DNA of 10,521 bases, taken from positions 1-10,521 of the forward strand of contig CAXUFG010000187.1 of the NCBI GenBank assembly GCA_964250265.1, read 5' to 3'. This document shows, one piece after another, positions 1-8,064 of the stretch (position 1 is the first letter of the stretch; every line of letters begins with the position of its first letter). Source of the DNA: GCA-003244245 sp964250265. Its GTDB lineage: Bacteria > Actinomycetota > Actinomycetes > Mycobacteriales > Pseudonocardiaceae. Under the pieces are notes generated by a model that worked only from the letters and a program-made list of their open reading frames with translations, did not search any database and had not been told where the DNA came from. The translations under genes and the position numbers were made by a program.

Positions 1-1
1 C

Positions 2-961
2 TCGATCCTGGCCACCCTGCGCAATCTGGCTCGGGCATGGAAACGTCGGCCATTCGGAATCGTGCAGGTGTGCAACCCCCCGGACGTGCTCTGGGTCGCC
101 GTCGCTCCTTTCATGTTGGTATTCGGCGTCAAGATGATTTTTGACCAGCACGACGTGTGTCCTGAACTTTACCGGTCTCGATTCCCCCAGCCCTCCCCGG
201 CTATCCATCGGGCGCTGCTGCTGACCGAACGGATGACGTACCTGCTTTCCCGGCACGTCATCGCGACCAACGGCTCGTATCGCGAACTCGCGCTCCGGCG
301 GGGCCGTAAACGGGAGACCGATGTCACCGTCGTTCGGACGGGTCCAGATCCGGACCGGATGCGCCGTCAGGAGCCTGATCCCAGCCTGCGCCGGGGGCAC
401 CGGTACCTGCTGGCCTATCTCGGGGTGATGGGGCCGCAGGACGGGGTCGACCTGGCGATACGTGCGATGCACCACATCGTCCACAACTGCGGCCGGCCCG
501 ACGTAGCCCTTACCCTGATCGGTGACGGCGACGCCGGCCAGGACCTCCGCCGGCTGGCCGCCGAACTCCGGCTGGACGGCCACGTCGAGTTCACCGGGCG
601 GGCGCCCGATGCATTGGTCGCGCGAATCCTCTCTACCGCTGACATCGGCCTGTCCCCAGACCCGAAGAATCCGCTCAACGACGTTTCCACGATGAACAAG
701 ACCATGGAGTACATGTCGTTCGAGCTCCCGGTCGTGGCCTTTGATCTCATTGAGACACGGGTGTCGGCCGGGGAAGCGGCCATTTATGCCGAGCCGAACC
801 TGATCGAGCATTACGCCAGCGCGATCCTCGACCTGCTCGAGGACGAGACCAGACGCAAGAACATGGGCGCGGCCGGCCGTCGCCGTATCGAGGAGCATCT
901 GGCATGGCGACATCAGATACCCCAGTACATCGGAGTCTACGACCGTCTCTCCAGAGGCTGA
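2..961 (+). CDS. Glycosyltransferase family 4 (GT-B fold), 5' end missing
   Basis: Transfers a sugar from a nucleotide-sugar donor, most likely onto a lipid-linked oligosaccharide at the cytoplasmic face of the membrane. The frame is open to the left edge, giving 319 visible residues, so the gene starts upstream. A GTG at 62 lies inside the conserved acceptor-domain run VQVCNPPDVLW and is unlikely to be the start. Also visible are FDQHDVCPELY (donor/acceptor cleft region of WbuB-like GT4 enzymes), the LTLIGDGD strand, VEFTGRAP, and a C-terminal donor-binding stretch with NKTMEYMSFELPVVAFD, the usual GT4 'E-M-..-PVVA' segment. About 60-90 N-terminal residues of the first Rossmann domain are probably outside the window. 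The stop is followed after 18 bases by the amidotransferase gene, which suggests one operon. The family call is firm; donor and acceptor cannot be read from the sequence. Confidence 0.9.
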   Translation, partial: SILATLRNLARAWKRRPFGIVQVCNPPDVLWVAVAPFMLVFGVKMIFDQHDVCPELYRSRFPQPSPAIHRALLLTERMTYLLSRHVIATNGSYRELALRRGRKRETDVTVVRTGPDPDRMRRQEPDPSLRRGHRYLLAYLGVMGPQDGVDLAIRAMHHIVHNCGRPDVALTLIGDGDAGQDLRRLAAELRLDGHVEFTGRAPDALVARILSTADIGLSPDPKNPLNDVSTMNKTMEYMSFELPVVAFDLIETRVSAGEAAIYAEPNLIEHYASAILDLLEDETRRKNMGAAGRRRIEEHLAWRHQIPQYIGVYDRLSRG

Positions 962-979
962 AAGGGTATCGGACGCGAT

Positions 980-2884
980 ATGTGCGGCATTGCTGGTACC
1001 TTTCATTGGCCTGATGGCGACGTGCTGACCGACCTTCTCACCGCGGCGATCGCCCACCGCGGGCCGGATGGCACGGGCCGATATGCGCATACAGCGGGTA
1101 GCGGTGACGTGCACCTTGGGCACCGCCGGCTGTCGATCATCGACCTGTCGCCGACGGGGGCGCAGCCGATGGTCCGTGACGGTCTGGCGCTGGTCTATAA
1201 CGGCGAGCTCTACAACTACCGGGAGCTGCGGCGGGAACTGGAATCCGCGGGTGTCCACTTCCGCGGGTCCTCCGACACCGAGGTACTCCTTGAGGCGTGG
1301 CGCCGCTGGGGCCCGAAGTGCCTGCCACGGCTGCGGGGCATGTTCGCCTTCGCCGTGTTCGACGAGCGGACCGGTGAGTTGGTGCTGGCGCGTGACCAGC
1401 TGGGTATCAAACCGCTGTTCTTCCTGCGGCGAGGCGGGGCCGTGGTGTTCTCCTCGGAGCTCAAGGCCCTGGCAGCGACCCTCGGACCGGCTCTGCGTAT
1501 CGACGACTCGGCGTTGGTGGCCTCGTTGCTCTACTACTGGGTTCCGGAGCGCCGGTGTGCCTTCCGCGAGGTGGCGAAGCTCCCGCCCGGCACCTGGTTG
1601 CGGTGCCGGCCCGACGGGCGTGCCGAGCACGGCCGCTATTGGTCGGTCCGGGACGTGGCCGAGGAAGCGGCCGCGGGCGAGCCGGTGCCCGACCTCGACG
1701 CCGTCATCGCAGACTCGACCCGCCGGCACCTGCTCGCGGACGTCCCCGTCGCGACGTTCCTCTCCGGCGGGCTGGACTCGAGTTACCTCACCGCGCTGGC
1801 CGCCCGCGACCAGGAGATGTCGGCATACACCATCGGGTTCCGGCCGCAGGACACCCGATGGGAATCGATGCCCGATGACCTGCGGTACGCCCGCCAGGTC
1901 GCCGAGCGCTTCGGCGTGAAACTCGAGGAAATCGAGATCGCACCCCAGATCCTCGAGCTGCTCCCGCGCATCGTCCACCACCTCGACGAGCCGATCGGTG
2001 ACCCGGCGGCGATCAACACCTTTCTCATTTGTGCGGCGGCCCGGGAGGCCGGCATCAAGGTGCTGCTCTCGGGTATGGGCGCCGACGAGCTGTTCGGTGG
2101 CTATCGCAAGCACCTGGCGAACGTTCTCGCCCTGCGCTATCGGGCGGCGCCTGCGCTGGTCAGGAAGCCGGTGTTCGCGGCGGTCTGCCGGCTGCCGGTA
2201 GCGACCTCCCGGCGCGGGTACCGGTCGGTGCGGTTCGCCAAGCGGTTTCTTTCGTTCGCCGAGCTGCCGGAAGAGGCCGCCTTCCGCCGCAGCTACACGA
2301 TGTACGACCGGCTCGAGCTGCTGGACCTGGTGAACCCGGACCTTTCCGACGTCGTCGACGATGTGCTCGCCGAGCACGCTCAGGTGTATTCCGACCAGGC
2401 GCTCGGTGACTTCGTCAACCGGATGTGCCTGGCCGATGCGCGGATGTTCCTGCCGGGCCTGAACCTCGCCTATACCGACCGGGCGAGCATGGCCGCCTCC
2501 ACCGAGGTGCGGGTGCCCTTCGTCGACGTGGAAGTGGTCAAGGCGGCCTTCAGCATTCCGGGGCAGCGCAAGGTGGTGGGCCGCAAGGGCAAGGTCGCAC
2601 TCAAGGACGCGGCCAGCTCGATCCTCCCCAAGGAGATCGTGCACCGGCCGAAGGGTCTGTTCAGCGCCCCACTGCGGGCGTGGATGAGCCGCGACCTGGC
2701 CCCGATGGTGGCGGAGGTCGTGAACGACGGGTTGCTCGTGTCTTCCGGGTTCCTGCGACGGGACGCCCTGCAGCGTCTGGTCGCGGAGGACTCGTCCGGT
2801 CAGCAGGACCGCGCCAAGCACCTGTGGCACGTGTTGACCTTGGAGCACTGGTACCGGCAGGCGAAGGAGGCCGGGGTCACATGA
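980..2884 (+). CDS. asnB: Asparagine synthase (glutamine-hydrolysing) family amidotransferase
   Basis: A 634-residue class II glutamine amidotransferase fused to an ATP-dependent synthetase. The N-terminal glutaminase domain (about 1-190) starts with MCGIAG, so Cys2 is the nucleophile after Met removal. It carries RGPDG (27-31), GHRRLSIIDLS (47-57), NGELYNY (74-80) and SDTE (98-101). The synthetase domain has the PPi loop SGGLDSS (262-268), LDEPIGDPAA (335-344) and SGMGADELFGGY (364-375), so all key motifs look intact. Family members make asparagine, but copies inside polysaccharide clusters are thought to amidate sugar carboxyl groups such as uronic acids. The position between a glycosyltransferase and an oxidoreductase favours that role here, by inference. 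The ATG at 980 is fixed by the required MCG start; only a weak GGA (971-973) precedes it. The stop overlaps the next gene at ATGA (2881-2884). The gene symbol is a family label, not proof of asparagine synthesis. Confidence 0.93.
   Translation: MCGIAGTFHWPDGDVLTDLLTAAIAHRGPDGTGRYAHTAGSGDVHLGHRRLSIIDLSPTGAQPMVRDGLALVYNGELYNYRELRRELESAGVHFRGSSDTEVLLEAWRRWGPKCLPRLRGMFAFAVFDERTGELVLARDQLGIKPLFFLRRGGAVVFSSELKALAATLGPALRIDDSALVASLLYYWVPERRCAFREVAKLPPGTWLRCRPDGRAEHGRYWSVRDVAEEAAAGEPVPDLDAVIADSTRRHLLADVPVATFLSGGLDSSYLTALAARDQEMSAYTIGFRPQDTRWESMPDDLRYARQVAERFGVKLEEIEIAPQILELLPRIVHHLDEPIGDPAAINTFLICAAAREAGIKVLLSGMGADELFGGYRKHLANVLALRYRAAPALVRKPVFAAVCRLPVATSRRGYRSVRFAKRFLSFAELPEEAAFRRSYTMYDRLELLDLVNPDLSDVVDDVLAEHAQVYSDQALGDFVNRMCLADARMFLPGLNLAYTDRASMAASTEVRVPFVDVEVVKAAFSIPGQRKVVGRKGKVALKDAASSILPKEIVHRPKGLFSAPLRAWMSRDLAPMVAEVVNDGLLVSSGFLRRDALQRLVAEDSSGQQDRAKHLWHVLTLEHWYRQAKEAGVT
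2864..2870 (+). promoter_or_regulatory. Ribosome binding site of the bi-domain oxidoreductase gene
   Basis: AAGGAGG lies inside the end of the amidotransferase gene, 10 bases before the ATG at 2881 and 13 before the next ATG at 2884. This strong Shine-Dalgarno supports a start at 2881 or 2884 and not any of the earlier in-frame starts, which lie inside the amidotransferase gene. Confidence 0.7.
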
Positions 2885-5136
2885 TGCAGGTCGTGCAGAA
2901 CTACAAGACCGGCGAGCTGGCGTTGCTGGACGTGCCGGTACCGATGTGCCGGCCAGGCGGTGTCCTCGTCCGGACCTCCTACTCGTTGATCTCCACCGGC
3001 ACCGAGATGATGAAGGTGGGAGAGGCGAGCAAGTCGCTGCTGGGCAAGGCTCGCGCGCGGCCGGATCAGCTCGCGAAGGTCCTGCAGAGCGCCGCGAGCG
3101 CCGGGCCGGTGGCCACCTATCACAAGGTCATGAACCGGCTCGACTCCTACACTCCGCTGGGCTACTCATTGTGTGGAGTGGTCGAGCAGGTCGGCACCGG
3201 GGTGCACGACGTCACCGTTGGCGACCTGGTCGCGTGCGCCGGTAATGAGCACGCGCTGCACAGTGAGATCAACTGGGTCCCCACGAACCTCTACAGCCGG
3301 GTGCCTGACGGCGTCGCGGCCCAGCACGCGGCGTTCGGCACGGTCGGGGCGATCGCGCTGCAGGGCGTGCGTCGCGGCGAGCCCGCGGTGGGCGACGTCG
3401 CGCTCGCCATCGGCCTCGGACTTGTCGGCCAACTCGTCGCGCAGCTGCTGGCCGCATCAGGCGTCCGGGTCATCGGCGTTGACCCGGTGCCGCAGCGCTG
3501 CCGGCTCGCTGAGCAACTCGGGGCTGACATCTGCGGCGGCCCCGGCTCGGAGTTGGTTGACAATGCCGTCGACAAGCTGACCGATGGTCACGGCGTGGAC
3601 CAGGTGTACCTGGCGGCCGGCGGCGACAGCAACGATCCCGTCGAGCTCGCCGCGCGACTAAGCCGGGACCGAGGCACCGTGGTGGACATCGGCAAGTGCA
3701 GCCTGGACCTGCCGTGGAACGCCTACTACGAGAAAGAGCTGGACGTCCGCTTCTCGCGTTCCTACGGCCCGGGCCGCTACGACCCGGGCTATGAACTCGA
3801 AGGCCGCGATTACCCGATCGGCTATGTCCGCTGGACCGAGCGACGCAACCTCGCGTGTTTCCTCGACCTGATGGCCAGAAATCGGGTCAGCGTCGGGCCG
3901 CTGATCTCCCATGTCGCCGAATTCTCCGCGGCAGTGCAGACCTACGAGCAGCTCAAGACGGGGGAGCTGAAGGCGGTCGCGGTTCTGTTCCAGTATCCGA
4001 CCCCTGCTGACGCATCAGGTGTTGATGCCGTTGCGCCAGGCGTTCCCGTCACAACGGTGCAGCCGAGCGCCGCACCTCCCGAAGTCGCGGTCACGCTGAG
4101 CTCTGTGCGCCAGCCGCCACCTCGCGGCGGGCCGTTGCGGGTGGCCTTCATCGGGGCCGGCAACTACGCCACGTCCATGTTGCTGCCCCACCTGGTGGGA
4201 CACGCGGATGTCCGGCTTGCGCAGGTTGTGACAACCTCGGCGCTGTCGGCCTCCAACGCCAAACGCAAGTTCGGATTCACCTCGGCGTCCACCGACGTCA
4301 TCGCCATGCTCGAGGACCCACACATTGACGTGGTCTTCGTGGCGACCAGGCACAGCTCCCACGCCGAGCTGGTCTGCCAGGCGCTGCGAGCAGGTAAAGC
4401 GGTCTTTGTGGAGAAGCCGCTCGCACTCACCGAGACGGAACTGAGCGAGATCCTCCAGACCGTGCAGACAACGGGGAACGACCGGCTACACGTCGGCTTC
4501 AACCGCCGGTTCGCGCCCATGCTGATCGAGGCGAGAGCGCGTTTCGGGCGAAGGGTGGGACCGGCCTGTGTCCGGTACCTGATCAACGCCGGGCGGCTGG
4601 AGGCGCGTAGCTGGTATGGCCGGCGTGACAGCGAGGGTTCCCGCTTCGAAGGCGAGGGCGGCCATTTCATCGACACCGTGAGCTGGTGGCTTGACGCCGC
4701 CCCCTCAACCGTCTTCGCCACCGCGACACCGGGGCAGGCCGACCTGCAGATCGTCCTGGGGTTCAGCGACGGCTCCACCGCTGCCATCACCTATGCGACG
4801 ACCGGCACACACCGGTTCCCCAAGGAAACCTTTGAGGTCATCGCCGACCGAAAGGTCTTGCGCTTCGACGATTTCCGGCGTGTCTCGCTACACGGTGCGC
4901 AACGATGGACCTCCCCCCGGCTGCGCCCCTCCTCCCTGGCGTTGACCCCCGACAAGGGCCAGCGCGCTCAACTTGACGCATTCGTCAGCTCGGTGCGTTC
5001 CGGTGATCCCATGCCGGTCGGAGTCAGCTCGCTGGCGGCGACGACCAGGGCGACCCTGGCCGTGCAGCGCAGCCTCGCCACCGGCGTCCCGGTCGAGTGG
5101 GCCGCGCGGGCCCTGACCAGCGGCGACCGACCATGA
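2881..5136 (+). CDS. Bi-domain oxidoreductase: MDR dehydrogenase fused to Gfo/Idh/MocA
   Basis: A 751-residue fusion of two NAD(P)-dependent dehydrogenases, probably cytoplasmic. Residues 1-370 form a medium-chain (zinc-alcohol-dehydrogenase-like) domain with SLISTGTE (35-42), GYSLCGVV (94-101) and the nucleotide loop IGLGLVGQ (177-184). The usual four-cysteine structural zinc site is absent. A Pro/Ala/Val-rich linker spans about 371-418. Residues 419-751 form a Gfo/Idh/MocA domain with FIGAGNYATSML (423-434), the catalytic-type EKPLALTE (511-518) and GFNRRFAP (539-546). This architecture recurs in bacterial polysaccharide clusters, commonly beside heparinase II/III genes, as it is here. It probably oxidises or reduces a sugar nucleotide or glycan intermediate; the substrate is unknown to me. 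The frame stays open far upstream, but the start at 2881 is chosen from its RBS, the ATGA overlap and the typical N-terminus. A second ATG at 2884 is an alternative. It ends in ATGA with the next gene. Confidence 0.92.
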   Translation: MMQVVQNYKTGELALLDVPVPMCRPGGVLVRTSYSLISTGTEMMKVGEASKSLLGKARARPDQLAKVLQSAASAGPVATYHKVMNRLDSYTPLGYSLCGVVEQVGTGVHDVTVGDLVACAGNEHALHSEINWVPTNLYSRVPDGVAAQHAAFGTVGAIALQGVRRGEPAVGDVALAIGLGLVGQLVAQLLAASGVRVIGVDPVPQRCRLAEQLGADICGGPGSELVDNAVDKLTDGHGVDQVYLAAGGDSNDPVELAARLSRDRGTVVDIGKCSLDLPWNAYYEKELDVRFSRSYGPGRYDPGYELEGRDYPIGYVRWTERRNLACFLDLMARNRVSVGPLISHVAEFSAAVQTYEQLKTGELKAVAVLFQYPTPADASGVDAVAPGVPVTTVQPSAAPPEVAVTLSSVRQPPPRGGPLRVAFIGAGNYATSMLLPHLVGHADVRLAQVVTTSALSASNAKRKFGFTSASTDVIAMLEDPHIDVVFVATRHSSHAELVCQALRAGKAVFVEKPLALTETELSEILQTVQTTGNDRLHVGFNRRFAPMLIEARARFGRRVGPACVRYLINAGRLEARSWYGRRDSEGSRFEGEGGHFIDTVSWWLDAAPSTVFATATPGQADLQIVLGFSDGSTAAITYATTGTHRFPKETFEVIADRKVLRFDDFRRVSLHGAQRWTSPRLRPSSLALTPDKGQRAQLDAFVSSVRSGDPMPVGVSSLAATTRATLAVQRSLATGVPVEWAARALTSGDRP

Positions 5137-7124
5137 TGAGCCCCGGCTGGTATCTGCGGCGCCTGTCCAGGATGACCCCGGACGAGCTGGTCGGGCGGGC
5201 CCGAGCCGCAGCGCGGATCCGCCGCTGGCGCACGCTTGTCGATGAACCGGCCACGGTCGGTCGGAGGTGCCTGCCCGCGCGACAGTTCTCGGCGGTGCTG
5301 GCAGCGGGCGTCGCGGCGGCGATCCCGGATCCCGCGAAGGCGCGGCTGGTAGTGACCGCCGAGCGACTCATGGAAGGGCACACCGAGTTCTTCGGTGTCG
5401 CTCGTGACGACCTGGTCGCCCCCGACTGGGCGTTCGACCCGAAGACCGGCCGGCGCGTTCCGGCCGACGACTACGCCTTCGATATCGACTACCGCAACGA
5501 GCAGGTTGTCGGGGACATCAAGCAACTGTGGGAGCTATCCCGCCACCACCACCTCACGGTGCTGGCAGCGGCCTACGCCGTCACTGGAGACGACCGGTAC
5601 GCCTGCCGGGTGGCCGATCACCTGAAGTCATGGTGGGCGGCGAACCCCCCGCTGCGGGGCGTCCACTGGGTCAGCGGGATCGAGCTCGGCATCCGGCTGC
5701 TGTCGTGGGTGTGGGTGCGCCGGCTGCTCGACCCATGGCCAGGCGCGGCAGGTCTGTTCGAGGACAATCCGGAGGCACTGCACAACCTCTACCACCATCA
5801 GCGCTGGCTGGCCTCGTTCCCGAGCATCGGTTCCTCGGCGAACAACCACGTCGTGGCCGAAGCGGCCGGGCAGCTCGCGGCAGCCTGTGCCTTTCCGTGG
5901 TTCACTGAGTCGGCGCGGTGGCGGACCGATGCCGTGGCCCTACTCGATGAGCAGCTTCAGCTAAACACATTCATTTCAGGTCTCAACCGCGAGCTGGCCA
6001 CCGACTATCACAGTCTGGTGCTGGAGCTGGGTCTTGCCGCCGCGGTCGAGGCCGACGCCGCAGGGCATCCGATGCCCGACTCGACGTGGCTGGTCCTGCT
6101 GCGGATGTGCGACGCGCTGGCGGCCGTGGTCGACGTGGCGCTGCGACCACCCCGGCAGGGTGACGCCGACGACGGGCACGGGCTCGTCCTCGACGGCGAG
6201 GGCACCGATCGATGGTCCTCATTGCTGACCACCGGCGACGTTCTGTTCGGGCAGCTGCCCTGGTGGCCGCAGCCAAGCCGCGGTGACGCGCGCACGGTGT
6301 GGCTGACCGCGCTCGCCCGGCCGCGCCCAGCTGCCGTGACCCGTCCGCAGAGCCGGCCGGTCCACTTCGCCGACGCTGGGCTCACGATCTTGCGAGTACC
6401 GCGCCGCGACCGCTACGGCGAGCTGTGGTGCCGTTGCGACGGCGGCCCACATGGCTTCCTGGCGATTGCGGCGCACGCGCACGCGGACGCCCTCTCCCTG
6501 GAAGTCCGACATGACGGGGTGGACGTACTAGCAGATCCAGGTACCTATTGCTATCACGGTCAACCGGAATGGCGTTCCTACTTCCGTTCGACACTGGGTC
6601 ACAACACGCTGGAGTTGGATGGCCAGGACCAGTCCGGCTCTGGGGGTCCCTTTATGTGGACACGACATGCCCGCAGTCGGGTCCTCGTCACCCACGCGCA
6701 CCAGGGTGGCATCGCCCGGTGGTGTGCCGAGCATGACGGTTACACCCGCCGCGGCCGACCAGCTGTGCACCGGCGATCGGTCGAGCTGGACAGCGCTAGC
6801 CGCGAGTTGCGGCTGTTCGACGAGGTGCTCAGCCCCCGGCGACACCCATGCCGGCTCACCTTCCACCTCGGCCCCCGGATCCGTGCCGACCTGGTGGGGA
6901 ACGAGGCGCAGCTGAGCTGGACCGGTCGCGGCCGGGAACACGCTGCCGTACTCGTGCTCCCGACCGAGTTGTCATGGACGGCCCACCGTGGCGAGACCAA
7001 CCCTCCGCTGGGCTGGTACTCCGCCGGGTTCGGGCGCCGGGAACCCGCCCACACCCTGGTTGGGAACGGTCTCGCCGGCGGCACGGCCGCTCCGCTGACG
7101 ACGCTGCTCCGCTTCAGCTCATGA
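5133..7124 (+). CDS. Heparinase II/III family protein (putative polysaccharide lyase)
   Basis: A 663-residue protein with the two-part heparinase II/III layout. An N-terminal helical toroid domain (about 1-370) begins PGWYLRRLSRMTPDEL. A C-terminal beta-sandwich domain carries HAHADALSLEV (448-458), DPGTYCYHG (468-476) and FRSTLGHNTLELDGQD (484-499). Candidate catalytic residues, by analogy with heparinase III lyases, are Asn238/His239 in ANNHV, Tyr292 in ELATDYHSL, His448/His450 and His490. Family members cleave uronic-acid-containing glycans by beta-elimination. No signal peptide or membrane segment is visible: the N-terminus is Arg-rich and not hydrophobic, which is odd for a lyase acting on an exported polymer. 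The ATG at 5133 forms an ATGA overlap with the oxidoreductase stop, and ATG 5136 is equally possible. There is no clear Shine-Dalgarno, so translation is probably coupled. An upstream in-frame GTG at 5097 would add 12 atypical residues. The family is clear; lyase activity is not proven. Confidence 0.9.
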   Translation: MMSPGWYLRRLSRMTPDELVGRARAAARIRRWRTLVDEPATVGRRCLPARQFSAVLAAGVAAAIPDPAKARLVVTAERLMEGHTEFFGVARDDLVAPDWAFDPKTGRRVPADDYAFDIDYRNEQVVGDIKQLWELSRHHHLTVLAAAYAVTGDDRYACRVADHLKSWWAANPPLRGVHWVSGIELGIRLLSWVWVRRLLDPWPGAAGLFEDNPEALHNLYHHQRWLASFPSIGSSANNHVVAEAAGQLAAACAFPWFTESARWRTDAVALLDEQLQLNTFISGLNRELATDYHSLVLELGLAAAVEADAAGHPMPDSTWLVLLRMCDALAAVVDVALRPPRQGDADDGHGLVLDGEGTDRWSSLLTTGDVLFGQLPWWPQPSRGDARTVWLTALARPRPAAVTRPQSRPVHFADAGLTILRVPRRDRYGELWCRCDGGPHGFLAIAAHAHADALSLEVRHDGVDVLADPGTYCYHGQPEWRSYFRSTLGHNTLELDGQDQSGSGGPFMWTRHARSRVLVTHAHQGGIARWCAEHDGYTRRGRPAVHRRSVELDSASRELRLFDEVLSPRRHPCRLTFHLGPRIRADLVGNEAQLSWTGRGREHAAVLVLPTELSWTAHRGETNPPLGWYSAGFGRREPAHTLVGNGLAGGTAAPLTTLLRFSS

Positions 7125-7131
7125 GGGACTC

Positions 7132-7136
7132 GGAGG
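7132..7136 (+). promoter_or_regulatory. Ribosome binding site of the methyltransferase gene
   Basis: GGAGG sits 7 bases before the ATG at 7144, in the 19-base gap after the heparinase-family gene. The spacing is ideal and fixes this start. Confidence 0.75.
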
Positions 7137-7143
7137 TTGCCGG

Positions 7144-8064
7144 ATGAACGAGAGCGACGTTCAGGAGTTCTGGAATTCACATCCATGCGGGGACCACATC
7201 GTGGGCGGGCTGCACGGCGCATTCTCCGCTGATTACGAACGCTTTTTTGCCGCCTATGACGCGTGGCGCTACCGCCAGGAGGCCCACATCCCGTCCTGCC
7301 TGGATCGGGTCAACTGGTGCGACCGGAAAGTGTTGGAGATCGGGCTCGGGCAGGGCGCCGAGTCGGAGCAGATCATCCGCCGGGGTGGTCGTTGGTCTGG
7401 TCTCGATCTCACGCAGGAGTCGGTCGAGCGAGTCCGCGCACGGTTGGAAATCCGGTCACTGCCTTACGACGATCTCCAGCGAGGCAGTGCCCTGAACATT
7501 CCCTGGCCCGACGCGACGTTTGACATTGTTTTCAGCCATGGGGTTCTGCACCACATCCCGGACATCCAGTCGGCCCAGGCGGAGATCCACCGGGTCCTGA
7601 AGCCGGGCGGCCCCCTGGTCGCGATGCTCTACTCACGTGCGTCGTTGAACTACCAGCTCAGCATCAGGGTCCTCCGGCGTGCCGCGCTCGGGGCGCTCTA
7701 CCCACTGCGGCACTTGCGCTACCTCCGTAAGGCCTCGCCGGTACTGCGCCAACATCTGGAGCACGCGCAACGCTTGGGCCTGCGTCGCTACCTTGCCCTG
7801 GACAACTTCACCCACCGGAACACCGATGGCCCCTTGAACCCTTATTCACGGGTCTACTCACTTCGGGATGTCGTTGAGGACTTCCCAGACTTCGAGCTGG
7901 TCGACTCGTGCAAGCGCTACATGCACGCCCCGCCGCTGCCGGTGCGCAGGCTCCCTGCGCAGCGTTGGCTCGGCTGGCATCTGTGGGTGCATCTGAGGGC
8001 GCGACAGAGACTGGGGCGACCAGACTCGCCCTCGATCGTTGGCGGGGTGGGGCGCCGTGAGTGA
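7144..8064 (+). CDS. Class I SAM-dependent methyltransferase
   Basis: A 306-residue cytoplasmic methyltransferase with a Rossmann-like SAM domain of the Methyltransf_11/25 type. Motif I is VLEIGLGQG (63-71). The acidic residue ending strand 2 is Asp88 in SGLDLT. The motif II/III region runs through LNIPWPDATFDIVFSHGVLHHIPD (split here around residues 117-140), and the post-motif VLKPGG is at 151-156. The N-terminus has a distinctive FWNSHPCG run (9-16) before the SAM domain. The C-terminal third is Arg-rich and may bind substrate or the membrane surface. In this context it most likely methylates a sugar hydroxyl or carboxyl of the repeat unit, but this is inference from neighbours: no substrate motif is recognisable. 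The start is supported by GGAGG at 7132. The stop lies 8 bases inside the polymerase gene, which suggests translational coupling. Confidence 0.88.
   Translation: MNESDVQEFWNSHPCGDHIVGGLHGAFSADYERFFAAYDAWRYRQEAHIPSCLDRVNWCDRKVLEIGLGQGAESEQIIRRGGRWSGLDLTQESVERVRARLEIRSLPYDDLQRGSALNIPWPDATFDIVFSHGVLHHIPDIQSAQAEIHRVLKPGGPLVAMLYSRASLNYQLSIRVLRRAALGALYPLRHLRYLRKASPVLRQHLEHAQRLGLRRYLALDNFTHRNTDGPLNPYSRVYSLRDVVEDFPDFELVDSCKRYMHAPPLPVRRLPAQRWLGWHLWVHLRARQRLGRPDSPSIVGGVGRRE
8044..8052 (+). promoter_or_regulatory. Probable weak ribosome binding site of the polymerase gene
   Basis: A G-rich stretch (GGGGTGGGG) ends 4 bases before the GTG at 8057. It is a poor match to AGGAGG, but it sits better for GTG 8057 than for the in-frame TTG at 8039. 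The start of this gene therefore remains uncertain, and GTG 8066 is a further option. Confidence 0.4.

Noticed and set aside
62..64. GTG as the start of the glycosyltransferase gene
   Set aside because: The frame is open to the left edge and the residues around the GTG are conserved interior GT4 sequence, so the gene is truncated by the window.
2425..2880. N-terminal extension of the oxidoreductase inside the amidotransferase gene
   Set aside because: The extra 152 residues are Gly/Arg/Pro-rich out-of-frame translation of a well-supported gene; the RBS at 2864 and the ATGA overlap place the start at 2881 or 2884.
4164..4790. 208-codon antisense ORF within the oxidoreductase
   Set aside because: Opposite a gene with clear motifs, Ser/Arg/Pro-rich, no recognisable domain; this is typical of spurious antisense frames in high-GC DNA.
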